Part shown: positions 36,284-46,963 of the stretch, piece after piece | How the letters are laid out: each line of letters begins with the position of its first letter | Position numbering within the stretch: position 1 is the first letter of the stretch | NCBI GenBank assembly: GCA_963920765.1 | Contig: OY987249.1 | Span: 9,300,817-9,364,816 of the forward strand | Direction of reading: 5' to 3' | DNA: 64,000 bases | Source of the DNA: Ulota crispa | Lineage: Eukaryota > Streptophyta > Bryopsida > Orthotrichales > Orthotrichaceae | Translations under genes and position numbers: made by a program | The notes under the pieces: model-generated | The model's input: the letters and a program-made list of their open reading frames with translations, nothing else | Told to the model about the DNA's origin: nothing | The model's database searches: none

Positions 36284-36843
36284 AGAAAAACACTTCTAAA
36301 GGTGTCAAGTTTTCACATTTAACACAAAATGGAATTTCAAAGTATCTTGAATTCATGTAAATGGGAAAACAATACGTCTTATTAGTTACCTTTTTTATTT
36401 AGTAAATTATCGGGTTTGCTTGATTATGGATTGTTTCTTATTTTTAAATCTTTCAGTTTTTAGGCCCATGAAGACATCACAACAGCATTTTTTCTGAGGG
36501 ACAGTGACCTGTGTGCTGTCCTCCTGGCATTGGATAATATTCAGAGGGAAGTAATGGCATCCGCTGAAATCTGTCAAATTCTGCGAAAGATCACCAGAAA
36601 AAAAACGTTGCATCACAGTCATTCTATTGAAAAGCCTTCAATAAAGGGAATTACTTAATTTAATTCAAGTCATTTGATTTTGCTTAGCAATTGTTGAAGT
36701 TTTAAGGTTTATAAATTATTTAAAATAGATTTAACAAACAACAAATTACATAAGATTTTCACAAATTCCTCCAAGGTGGTTGTTTTTATTGTGTTTCTGG
36801 ACTCTGTTTACATGTTGGTTATCATCATTTTCTTGACATGATA

Positions 36844-37037
36844 CACTAGAAGAAAAATAAGGATAAACAACTAGGTCACCAAAACTGTCTTGCAATTGCA
36901 CAACAACTTCACAACATTTGCACAACTACAATCTAGTCATATAATTGTTATGCAGTTGTTTGTGCAATTGCAAGGCAGTTCTAGTGACCTAGTTGTTATG
37001 ATTTGTGGAATCGTTTATCCTTATTTTTCTTCTAGTG
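36844..37037. mobile_element. CACTA MITE, 194 bp
   Basis: It starts CACTAGAAGAAAAATAAGGA and ends TCCTTATTTTTCTTCTAGTG, a perfect inverse. The 3-bp duplication ATA flanks it (36841-36843 and 37038-37040). The interior is palindromic (AACTAGGTCACC / GTGACCTAGTT). It has no coding capacity. Confidence 0.93.
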
Positions 37038-38267
37038 ATAATAGTGAACAACATATGGGCCATTTTTCATAATTTTAAAGCAAATTGAACTAAGATTTAA
37101 GCACTTTCATCAATCAATACCAACTCTTAACCCAACTTGATAATATACAAAACCTGAGATCCTTCCAAGAGAAAACTCAAACAAGACATACAATACGTGT
37201 GGTGTATAATTTTACAATTGTCAATATTAATAAAGACTTCAAAATTATTAGTTGTCTACATATAGTTTGAGGGTGTATTTAGGTCTCTACTACTTCAAAC
37301 TTCAATAATTCATGACTTATTCACACAATATCCAAATATTATATGCTTTAACAAGTTAAAAAGCTTTTCAAAAATAGTAAAAAATTCACCAAAAAATATA
37401 GACATTTTAATCCCCTAACCTATGTTTCAAACACTTATGTTTAAAAAATTAAATGTAAGACTCAAATGTTCAAAACTTTAAGCTCTAGGCTTTGCTACAC
37501 CCTTTTCAATTGAGAATTAACTTGTAATGTTGAGTGCAAAACCTCTCAAAGCCTAGTGGTCAAATAATTCTCAAAAAACTCTAAGACTGATATGCACAAA
37601 TCAATTACACATAAAAGGGATAATAGGGGGAGGCCACTCAGGAATCAACCTCCTATCTTAATCTCACAACAAGTTGCACATCTAATAACATCTTTAACCC
37701 CAAACACCCCCCAAACACTATAAGCCCATATTTGATTAATAGAGTGCTTCGTAATGATGCATTGTCCAAATAACTCATTGAAAGGAATGCTTAAATCTTC
37801 AAATAACAACCTTTCTTCATGACTAATTTCCTAAAACCGAGGTAAGTAATATGTTTCTACAAAAACACAAACAAGAGTATGCAAAAAAAATCAAACAAAA
37901 TTTAGGCACCAAAGGGCAAAGAAGAAGAATCAGCAACAAAAGAAAGGTTGAATTACACGTGAAAAATGCACAAAAGCCTACCATTGAATTCTTTGTGCAT
38001 TTAGGGTTCCACCAGCTTTGTTCTACAGAGACGAGCATGACGAAGTGAATTAGGGTTTCCGTCAGCTTTGTTGTTCCCGTTCTACTCACCGAGGTCGTCC
38101 ATTCACAGTTCCACACCATTCTTGCTCATCAAAAGATTCTAACAACACTACACTACATTGCCAATTTGTAGAAATCCAAGAGTTTTTGTATCATTTTGAG
38201 AATTTTTTTATAAATCCAGGGTTTTTGTATGAATCCATGGTGTTTTGCATGAATCCAAACTTGTTGC

Positions 38268-38355
38268 TGATGGTCGATAGACCTACTAAGGTAGAAGCAC
38301 CCATAAGAGACTCTAGCCCTTTAACGACATCTAAAATTAAACCTAAAAGTAAGCA
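38268..38355 (-). pseudogene. Decayed fragment resembling DRG exon 3 (P-loop region)
   Basis: On the minus strand the translation runs LDVVKGLESLMGAS then TLVGLSTISNK. The DRG gene has [15 protein letters not shown] then [12 protein letters not shown] at its P-loop. About 11 of 27 positions agree with a two-residue gap and the frame is kept. The glycine-lysine of the P-loop is lost. It is short and diverged, so chance similarity remains possible. Confidence 0.35.
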
Positions 38356-38544
38356 CTCTTGCATTCAAACAAGACACACGCATGCACCCAAATCAAACAC
38401 GCAAGTTACATAAGGGAACAAAAATTGTGTAAGTGACTGTTTATGATTGAGTGTGACATTGTCTTTTTGTTGTTGCTTTTTCAGGGGTCTAGTGTCCACA
38501 ATAGGTCAATCTAGGGAGTTACCTTCAACATTCATAATTTGTTC

Positions 38545-38757
38545 ATACAATCTCAGAAAATTCCGAAAATAATTTTGCTTGAATTTGTACCCATTTCCCT
38601 AACATGCACATGCCATCTCAGAAAATTCCGGAAACAATTTTGCTTGAATCTATACCCAACCCATTTCCTAACAAGCACATGCCATCTCAGAAAATTCCGG
38701 AAACAATTTTGCTTGAATCTGTACCCATTTCCTAACAAGCACATGCCATTACATTCT
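38545..38757 (+). repeat. 65-69-bp tandem repeat, three copies
   Basis: Three copies of a segment with TCTCAGAAAATTCCG, AACAATTTTGCTTGAATC and CCCATTTCC lie just downstream of the plastid protein gene's stop (38819, minus strand). The spacing is about 65 and 69 bp. Confidence 0.88.
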
Positions 38758-38818
38758 CAAAAGACCCTCCAAATTACCACATCTGAGGTAAGTGTCGCTT
38801 TTGGGTACTTCCACCATC

Positions 38819-41192
38819 TTACTCTCTGGCCAATTGAATGGACTTTCGCAACGCTTGCAGCAAGCTCTGCATGATGAGCGGCTCCCCGGGAGGTACTTGG
38901 TCCTTGTATTTCCCGTTCCTTGTTGCTTGGAAGTGAGCTTTCTGGTCACCCGTTGCGGCATACACGATCACGTCGATGTACACCAAGTCTTCGATCACTC
39001 CCTCGTTGAGACGGATGTATCCCAGTCGCACTCCTCCTTTCACTTTGTCCACCTGTCAACGAACGCAAGGGCTTATGTTTGCTGTTAACAATCATACACA
39101 ACGGCATCCTACAGAGGAAACAATTCAAAAACCATTCGAAAACCATTTCAAATCAATTGTATCAAGGTAGAGGATAAGCAAAACCGTTAGGGATCTAATT
39201 CTGTCACCGACACTGGCCTGTGTCATCAACGATAGCGCAACTCTTGCAATACTTTAAGAGTCTTGATACTGCCACCTCCTTTTTGATACTGACACCCCCT
39301 CTTTTACATCATAGTTCAATTTTTAGTGGTTTTTGGGGACAATTTATTTTTTTAAATTTAGAATAAAATGTGTACCAAACCAAGTGCTTTTTTGTTGGTG
39401 TTTTTCAAAATGATAAATTGCACTCAAATTTCTTGATAAGAAAATATAGAGTGTTGTCTTTTCTTATCAAAATTTTTGATTGCAGTTTATCATTTTGAAA
39501 AAACACCAATAAAAATACACTTGATTTAGCACATATTTAATTTTAAAGTCAAAAAAACATTGTCCCAAAAACCACTAAAAATTGAACAATGACATAATAG
39601 AGGGGGGTGACAATATCAAAAAGGGGGGTGGCAGTATCAAGACCGTACATTAGATTGGCCGTCAATTTGCAAGTTGCGAAATGATGGAAACAATTTTACA
39701 GGTGCTTAACTTACTTTCAAAGCTGTTGGAAGCGGCAAATTGGCGTTCGCTGTTAAGCTGTTTCCCCACTGCAAGACACAACAGAGGAAATCACAATGGT
39801 AAGAATTACAACAATAAGAGAAAGTAAATGCTACGAGTCTTTGGATGCTTCTTACACCTTTTGCTGTGGTCTCAAATTTGAATAATCGGTGTTTTAAGTC
39901 CTAGGATGTCCTCACTAACCGGTGTTTCATGTAGCAGGAGTTACAGGAAAAAAATAAAAATATCTTGCAGTTGAGCAATCACATGTGGAAAACTTCCAAG
40001 GAAATCTGATGGAAGAGTAAATGGTAATCGTCTTCGTTTGTCATTGAATAGAGTCTCCTCTAGAGTGCTGGAGAGCAGATGTGCCGCTACTAAGTTACTT
40101 CAATTAGGTTAATTCCATTCTGTTCAATGCCACTACTTGCAAGTGATTCCTGAGCAAACACAAGCGGAATGAAGCACTGAATCTAAAGTATCGATAATCA
40201 TACGTCGTTCGTTACAGGATTCTTAAGCGGAGAATTGGAGAGCAGATGTGCCGCTACTACTTCAATTAGGTCAATTCCATTCTGTTCAATGCCACTCACT
40301 ACCTGCAAGCAATATTTTGAGCGAATACAAGCGGAATGGCGCATCTTAGCACTGACTCTTAAAAATGTCTTGCAGTTGAGCAATCACATGCGGAAAACTT
40401 CTGAGGAAATCTAAAGGAAGAGTCAAATTAACGGTGATCGTCTTCGTTTGTCATTCAATAGAGTCTATTTTAGAGTGCTGGAGAGCAGATGTGCCGCTAC
40501 TAAGTTACTTCAACTAGGTCAATTCCATTCTGTTCGATGCCATTACCTGCAAGCGACTCCTGAGCCAATACAAGCAAAATGAAGCACTGAATCTAAAGTA
40601 CTGAAATCATACGCTGTTGGTTACAAGAACCTTAAGCGGAGAATTGGAGAGCAGATATGCCGCTACTACTACTTCAATTAGGTTAATTCCATTCTGTTCA
40701 ATGCCATTACATGCAAGCGATTCCTGAGCCAATACAAGCGGAATGAAGCACTGAATCTAAAGTATCGATAATCATACGTTGTTCGTTACAAGAATGTGAA
40801 GCAGAGAATTGGAGAGAGACGGCTCATCAATTCCCTGACCTGAATGGATAAGGAATGAGCAAGAGTTAGTTAGTTACCTGGAAGAGAAGAGATTCGAGCC
40901 TCTTAAGGTCGACATCGGGAGGTAGCAACGCAGTTCCAAGTGACACGCCCTGTCCATCACTCTGTTGCACCGACCCTCCCTTGGGCTGCTGCAACGACCC
41001 CTCGCCAGCTTGCGCTCTCACCTCCGGCCTCCGAGACACAACATGCCTCAACAGCTTCGTCGTCGTCGACCTCGCCGAAGGCACACCAATCCGAGCAGAG
41101 CTCACAAACCGAACTCCATTCCTCTCTGCGCTTGCATTTGCAGCTCCAATCTGCTGCAAGGAAGACGACAGAGCCACCGTGCAAGCCGCCAT
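38819..41192 (-). CDS. Predicted chloroplast protein, 200 residues, family not recognised
   Basis: Three exons on the minus strand are 40878-41192, 39715-39768 and 38819-39052 (TAA at 38819-38821). GT-AG junctions are all in phase 0. The first about 60 residues (MAACTVALSSSLQQIG onward) are rich in Ala, Ser and Arg with few acids, typical of a transit peptide. The mature part begins near LKRLESLLFQWGNSL and contains KGGVRLGYIR, EDLVYIDVIVYAA and PPGEPLIMQSLLQAL, a compact alpha/beta domain that looks like a conserved plant plastid family, but I cannot name it with confidence. No metal or nucleotide motif is visible. ATG 41192 is the first in-frame ATG. Intron 1 (about 1.1 kb) holds a complex tandem repeat and intron 2 a MITE. 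Confidence 0.85.
39260..39643. mobile_element. Palindromic MITE with GTCTTGATACTGCCACC ends
   Basis: The left end GTCTTGATACTGCCACC and the right end GGTGGCAGTATCAAGAC are perfect inverses. Arms of about 190 bp pair throughout (CACCCCCTCTTTTACATCAT against its inverse). It is 384 bp, lies in intron 2 of the plastid protein gene, and has no clear target duplication. Confidence 0.85.
39960..40830. repeat. Complex tandem repeat, about 410-bp unit with 166-bp subunits
   Basis: GAGAGCAGAT recurs at 40071, 40238, 40481 and 40647 (spacings 167, 243, 166), with a related partial site near 40812. CTTGCAGTTGAGCAATCACA recurs about 409 bp apart (39964 and 40373). The array is thus a roughly 410-bp unit repeated twice, each unit holding two 166-bp subunits. 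It fills most of intron 1 of the plastid protein gene. Confidence 0.88.
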
Positions 41193-41202
41193 AACCAAAA
41201 GC

Positions 41203-41395
41203 TGAGGTTTGTGAGATTTGTGTGGTTTGTGTAGTTTGTGCAGTTTGTGAGGTTTGTGAGGTTAGTGATGTTTGTGAGGATTGTGAGGTTTGAGAGGATT
41301 GTGCACTTTGTGAGGTTTGTAAGGTTTGTGAGGATTGTGAGATTTGTGAGGATTGTGAGATTTGTGAGGATTGTGGAATGTGTGCAGTTTGTTTG
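41203..41395 (+). repeat. TTTGTGAGG minisatellite upstream of the plastid protein gene
   Basis: A 9-10-bp motif (TTTGTGAGG, GATTGTGAG variants) is repeated about 18 times immediately 5' of the start codon at 41192. It lies in the leader or promoter. The minus-strand frame (TNLTILTNLT) is a repeat artefact. Confidence 0.85.
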
Positions 41396-41737
41396 AGCTT
41401 GATTTGGAGGTTGGTGAGTGGATTGCGCGAGAGGACTCAGAGGAAGGGGTGGCATTGAAGAATATCTATCGCAGGCAAAAGGTGAAAAGTGGATGTGGTG
41501 GTGCCACTTTGGGTTGGGTCACTTGGGTGTGGTTTGATTGGTGGCGGAGTGTGGTTGCTTTGGATTGAGAGTCAGCTGGTGCCTTGCAGCTGTGATCCAG
41601 AGTGCAGACATGCATTTGAGAGTTGAGAAAGTTTTTATGCGGATGGATTTCATCCATGATTTTTGGAGATGATAGTTTCACAGTTCGTTCCTTTGACTGG
41701 GAAAGAGGTCCTAAACAGTACACTAATAATGATAAGG

Positions 41738-41957
41738 GCATTGATATGTGTACCACACCCTTTGAAATACTGTACCACACCCCGGGGTAAATATTGGATT
41801 TCTACCATCAAAAGCTGAATTTGAGGATTTTGAATTCAGATTTGGACTTAGAGGATATGATTTAATCTAGAACCATAAAAAAAGTTGCAATTCAACAACA
41901 CCCAATGAAAAAGTCTAGTTAGGGAGAAAAGTGTTACTTTATTTTTGTTTGTAAAAA
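41738..41957. mobile_element. Family B MITE, truncated left half
   Basis: It begins GGGCATTGATATGTGTACC and continues with family B blocks (AAAGCTGAATTTGAG, TTGGACTTAGAGG, CACCCAATGAAAAAG), then stops at about the centre of the palindrome. The right arm is missing. Confidence 0.75.
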
Positions 41958-42594
41958 ACTCCTTGCTTTGTTTGCCGCACTGTTCAACTTGTTGTCCCTT
42001 GCACTCTTTGTTTTTCTTTTCTTCCAACTTCATTGCCTCAAAGATCAAAATTCAACTCAAGAGACTGCATGACCTAAGTAGTGCAATGTGGAGAGGGAGC
42101 AAAGTTTCAAATCTGCATTGTGCAATAGACCTAACATTTTGAGAGGAGATTCTAAGACTCAAAATTGCTTACAATTGGATTTGGTAGCCATGGGACAGGT
42201 TCGTCTGACTGAGATTGTAGAATTATGACATGGTTTGTTAGAGGAATTATGTTTAAAGCATTTTGCTTCAAAACTTTACTTACTTGAGAGTTTATGCTTT
42301 TAACAAAAAATTAGGGTTTGAAATTGTGCAAAACTCAAAAAGGAAAAGATGGCTACTTTGGTGCAAGGAAGAATTTTGGGCCTTGCATTCAAGGATGCCA
42401 AATTAGCTATTCATTGTTTCCTTTTTTTTCAATCAATTTCAGCTTCTGGGTCATGCATGAATTTGTAGTTGAGGAGCCTTGTAACATCAAGCTTTCTATA
42501 AATTGTAGTTGGATTTCTCTAGAATCTGCAACTAGTTTACATTGAAGTGTTTGTATAAGAAATCTAGAGGAGGAAATTTGCTTGATTTTTTCTA

Positions 42595-42754
42595 ACACTA
42601 AATGTAAACTTGTAAAAAAATTCATACTCCCAAATATTACAATAATCAAAAATTAATGAATACGTTGACATTTAATGTTGGTAACATTAAGAGGATTGTT
42701 GACATTTCGTGTTAAGCGTTGCCAACACTGTTCAACATTATTAGTGTAGTTATG
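42595..42754. mobile_element. Half copy of MITE family H
   Basis: It matches 35690-35859 (CTAAATGTAAACTTGTAAAA, ACATTAAGAGGATTGTT, CATTATTAGTGTAG) but the left half is absent. Confidence 0.8.
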
Positions 42755-44298
42755 TCAAGAGTAGAATGTGATGGTTTGGATACAAGGCTTAGATGCCCTA
42801 GAAGGATCCTTTGCAACCATCCCATCGCAAGTAAAAGGAGCAAAGAGATGAAGGAAAGAAAATTTAGAAAAACTTTTGAATTACCATACTCTAAGGGCAA
42901 GGTTGACTAAAGCAATTCAAAAATACGATTGCCAAAAATTCAGGAAGACGATTATTTTTAATACAAAATTATATATGAAGAACAAGAATTCTTTCATGAT
43001 ATTTGGGAGAGTCTTACTTGTCAAAAACTAAACTTGATTGTTTGAATGAACCTAAAAGTATTGTCAAGAAAATTGCTATTCATTTCTAAAAAGAACTTTA
43101 CTTAACAATTGGGAATTTGGTCTCAATTTTGGGTTTGCCTTACAAGAAAATTGGTTTTCATCCTTTAGAACTCAAATCTTCATCCAAGGTCATCAACATT
43201 TCTTGCCTTGAGATTAATGTTGATGAGCATGTTTTTATTTTTGTTGGAAGTGCAGAAAGTTTAATGTTGGTGAATGCATTTTTGGTTGGAAGTGTAGGAA
43301 GTCCCTCCTAGTTAAACTTTGTCTTCTTAGGGTATGTTCACACTTGGTGTTAAGTGTGGTAGTAGCAAAGGAAAATTAAATGCATTTGGACACACTTTTA
43401 GATTGCATTAACATTGCTAATATCCCTCCTTACATCAAGTGTGAGCATATTTATCCTTAGTCAAATTATATTTTCATAATTTGCTCTTTGGCAAGCATTT
43501 CTCTACAAACAGAATATTTTTTGTGGGTGTAACTAGTACTCATGGATGAAAATGTGCAGATAATTGGTTACAAAAGCACATTGATAGTACTAAATCAAGA
43601 TGTATGTACTCCACTCTATCATACCTTCCCATTTTTGGAAGGTACAACATACACCAAAGACTACATTACCATCACTCAAATAAAAATAAGGTAATGAGAG
43701 CCACTCAAGGAGTAATGATTATAATTTCAAGATTTTTCCTTAGAGTGTTCATCACAATAAATGTGTTATTTTGAAGTTTTTAAAAATAACATTCATGCTA
43801 TTCTCTTATGCTTATAGACTTAATCACTGACATTAAATAGAGTTACTCTTGGCTTAAAATGAAACATCAAAAGGACTAATATTGCGCTTGTGATTAGTCC
43901 TTTGTGATCTTTAGTTAGATGCTAAAATCAAAAGTTGAATGTGTTTTTTGTAAAAATCAATAATATTTTGGATAAAACATGTCATCAAAGACAACAAGGA
44001 ACAAATTTAAGTTTTTTTTTTTTTTTTTTTTTTTAATGAAATTTAAGTTTTATTGAATAGAATATCTCATTAAAATCTCCATTAAGGATTGGATACAAGA
44101 CCTTGAGATGTCCTTTGTGGCTCCTAGTAACTTATGTTATTAACCCCATTGAGCTATTGATCTTTATGAAGGACCATTTTATATTGGGAATCATGACCAC
44201 AAAACTTTTGGTTTACAAAACTCCATATGAAACTCACTATTGGTCTTAGAAAGAAGGTATAAAAATAAAATAAAATAAAAATAAAGTACATATATATA

Positions 44299-44701
44299 GG
44301 GAATTACTACAGCAACACCCTAAATTGCTAACAAGACACCCCCTTTGAGCATGAAATTTGATCATTTAGTGCTACTTTTTATTTACTCAAGTGGTCCATC
44401 ATTCATTCAATCACATCATTACCACCTCTTTGAAAGAAAACATGATAAATACAAATTTTTGATGAAATATTATTGCACCAATATAATTTTTTGATATATT
44501 TTTGCTTCAAGTAACTCAAAAGTCTTATATTTTTAGTTTCAAATATAAGCACATCTTTTTTTTGTTTTTTTGTATAGCCTTAGAATGATAAAGGTGAAAC
44601 AAATCTTTTTATCAAAATAAAAAAATCTGCATTAAAAATCACATTTCATGCTCATAGGGGGTATCTCATTAGCAATTTAGGATGTTGCGGTAGTAATTCC
44701 C
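44299..44701. mobile_element. MITE family C, copy 2
   Basis: The left GGGAATTACTACAGCAACACC and the right (inverse of GGGAATTACTACCGCAACATCC) pair well, as do the arms around GAGCATGAAATTTGAT. It is 403 bp inside TATATATA sequence, so a target duplication cannot be defined. Confidence 0.85.
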
Positions 44702-46570
44702 TATATATATACATACATATTATTGAACTTCTAGTTTAAAGGCCTTGGGACCAATTATGAGTTTAATTTAAATGTTGCTAAAAATCTGGAAATCCTTCAA
44801 ATATTGCAACAGAAAAACCACTGAAAGTGATGGTAGCCAAAGAAGAAAAACAGTTTTAGAGCACCAAAAAAATGACAAGTGAAGAGATGAGTGGGTAAAT
44901 TAGGACAAAGCAAAATGAAGTGGATGAGCAATAGGAAGTTTTCAAATATATTGTATTTTTATAAGATGCACTTGATCTAAACATGGAGTTTGATTTGAGA
45001 AATTGGATGGAGTGTTTTGATGGGCTAGAATTGAAAGAACTTGGAGTCAAAATGATGCCACTTAGGCACCAAATCATTTTGACATATTGATCTTAACTCC
45101 TAATGAAGAACTTTAAAGACCAGTATTTAGCTCCTCACCAATAAGTTTGCTAGATTCTTCAATTTCCAATTTCCTTGGTCTCAACTCCTAATTATGAAAA
45201 ATTGACATGAAATATTGCTACAGTAGTAATAGGAATATATCTTCCAAAGAAGTTTGTGATATGTACTCTCTACAAAGATGCCCCCACTCCACATGCAATA
45301 CTCAATCTAACATCACCAACAACAAAATTAACAACGCTTACAAAGCGTTGTCTTGAGGATTATATTTGTATATGCTAAGAGTCGGTCAAATGAACATGTG
45401 CCACATACACTTTTGTCAAGCACAATTGATAGCAAAATAATTTGCCACATTTTACACAATATATAACAAACAACTAAGCTAAAAGAGGCATTGGCAATCT
45501 TTTTGAAGTAACTAAGATACCAGCCTACTCAAAATTCCCTTAGCTTCTCTCCATGCAAAGCCTCTTCACCAACGGTCCGGACTCCGGAGCCAACAACCCT
45601 CCAATGAGCCACCCCCATTGAACCCAACAACCAATCAGTCTATTAATCAAAAGCAAATCTTCTAACAAACCGGAATTAAACAAAAGTCATCAATCTGCCA
45701 TTTGCACTGCTTGCAAACAAAAAAAAAAACCAAACATTATGTCAAATCATTGTATAATATAAACACTGTTACACATAGGTAATAAGGTTCGTAGCAACCT
45801 ACAATGTTCTAATCATCTCTACATACATTAAACTGAAACCTCTCAAAAAAATGAATATGCAAAACCCTGCAATACAACCTGCACCAAGAGTGAAAAATCT
45901 GTGACGACGGTGGCTTATCTTCATTACGGGTAGTCACACCTTCTCCAAGAATGAAACTTCTGACAAGAATGAGAAGTTTTGGAGTGAAAATAGAAACCAA
46001 TGGGAGCACTTCTCCACTTCTCCATGAAGAAGGTGTAACTTCCCTTTTGAGAGCGTTGAAGAATGGAGAATGAAGCAAGGGTGACAAATTGACAGTAGTA
46101 GGAGCAGAAGTGACAAGAGGAGCAAGGCCAGGTGAAAATTTGATAACTAATGGTGAGAACAAGACAAACAATGGTGAAAATGAGGAAACCAAAGGGTGAA
46201 AACTTTGTGTGCCAAAACTCCTCCACCTTATTCTTCTTCTCTGCGTGTGAACAAAAATGTTTTTCAATCTTTAAAAAATGGGGTCTCCAAAAATCAAGGA
46301 GAGACTACCACATTCCCATTCTTTAAAGATTGAAAATGGGGTGAAGAATGTGTGACTACTGACTACCCTACTGCAAAAGACTGGCAGGCATACCATCTAA
46401 TGTAGGTCGAGCATGGCTAGATGACTAGATCCATAGCCACACATCTCTAGAACAAATAATAACTGCTGAGTGAGCAAGGTATGTACAAAGCGGTATCGAA
46501 GTTAAGGATTGTTACAGTACAGATCGAAGGAGGAGTCACAGGACAGATCCAAAGAAGAATCAGCCAGAAG

Positions 46571-46963
46571 CTAGATCCAGCCTTGCGGCCATCGCCGCAT
46601 GCTGAAAGCAGTTTGCAGCTTGGATCCGACGTCCGTCGACACGACGCGAGCCTTGCGAGGCTCTCCAAGCGCCAGGACAGAGTGGTCGACATCCTCGGCG
46701 TCGGCATCGCCGTCGGCGTCCGTTACTCGAGAGCGGTGGGCTTTGGTGCGGCCGAAGTAGCGAGCGCACATGATGCGTCTCCAGAGCGCATTGGTGCAGC
46801 AGTGTGCCGCTGGAGATGATCTGCGAGGATGAGCCGCCCCCACGGCGGAGCCGTCCACTCTCCACATAATCACGTTGGTTGCGTTCGCCAGCTTCACTGG
46901 CTTCCGTTGCTGGCGTACGTCGAAGGTATCCATGTCCGGTAGGCTTGGTGCATTCAATCCCAT
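46571..46963 (-). CDS. Orphan GC-rich ORF, 130 residues, uncertain gene
   Basis: A single-exon frame starts at ATG 46963 (MGLNAPSLPDMDTFDV) and ends with TAG at 46571-46573. It is markedly GC-rich compared with the AT-rich surroundings and uses GC-ending codons like the ABCB exons. It contains an Asp/Ala-rich stretch (TDADGDADAEDVDHS) and many Arg, with no membrane or signal segment. I recognise no family. A second frame on the same strand is also open for 140 codons, which weakens the case. A short upstream exon (near 47180) could precede it. It could be a real small gene, a fragment of one, or non-coding GC-rich DNA. Confidence 0.35.
   Translation of the reverse strand: MGLNAPSLPDMDTFDVRQQRKPVKLANATNVIMWRVDGSAVGAAHPRRSSPAAHCCTNALWRRIMCARYFGRTKAHRSRVTDADGDADAEDVDHSVLALGEPRKARVVSTDVGSKLQTAFSMRRWPQGWI

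Larger units (their letters stand above)
33927..38818. other. Gene-poor region 5' of DRG
   Basis: The first 330 bp are purine-rich and are probably the DRG leader and promoter. Beyond this lie several repeats listed separately, a decayed DRG-like fragment and a 65-bp tandem repeat. I see no intact gene. Short frames (for example 36407-36622 and 37823-38119 on the minus strand) resemble no family I know. Confidence 0.5.
41396..46570. other. Gene-free AT-rich region
   Basis: I see no gene here. Listed repeats are a family B half element, a half copy of family H and a family C MITE. A run of about 22 T occurs near 44013-44034. A minus-strand frame at 45809-46267 is open for 152 codons, but its sequence is made of repeated GGTGAAAA-like stretches and resembles no protein, so it is not called. 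Confidence 0.5.

Noticed and set aside
38539-38874. 111-codon plus-strand frame with ILLEFVPISLTCT repeats
   Set aside because: It derives from the 65-69-bp tandem repeat and the antisense of the plastid protein gene's last exon.
41102-41455. 117-codon frame with LTNLTILTN repeats
   Set aside because: It is produced by the TTTGTGAGG minisatellite upstream of the plastid protein gene.
45809-46267. 152-codon minus-strand frame
   Set aside because: The sequence is low complexity, with three overlapping open frames and no recognisable domain; surroundings look non-coding.
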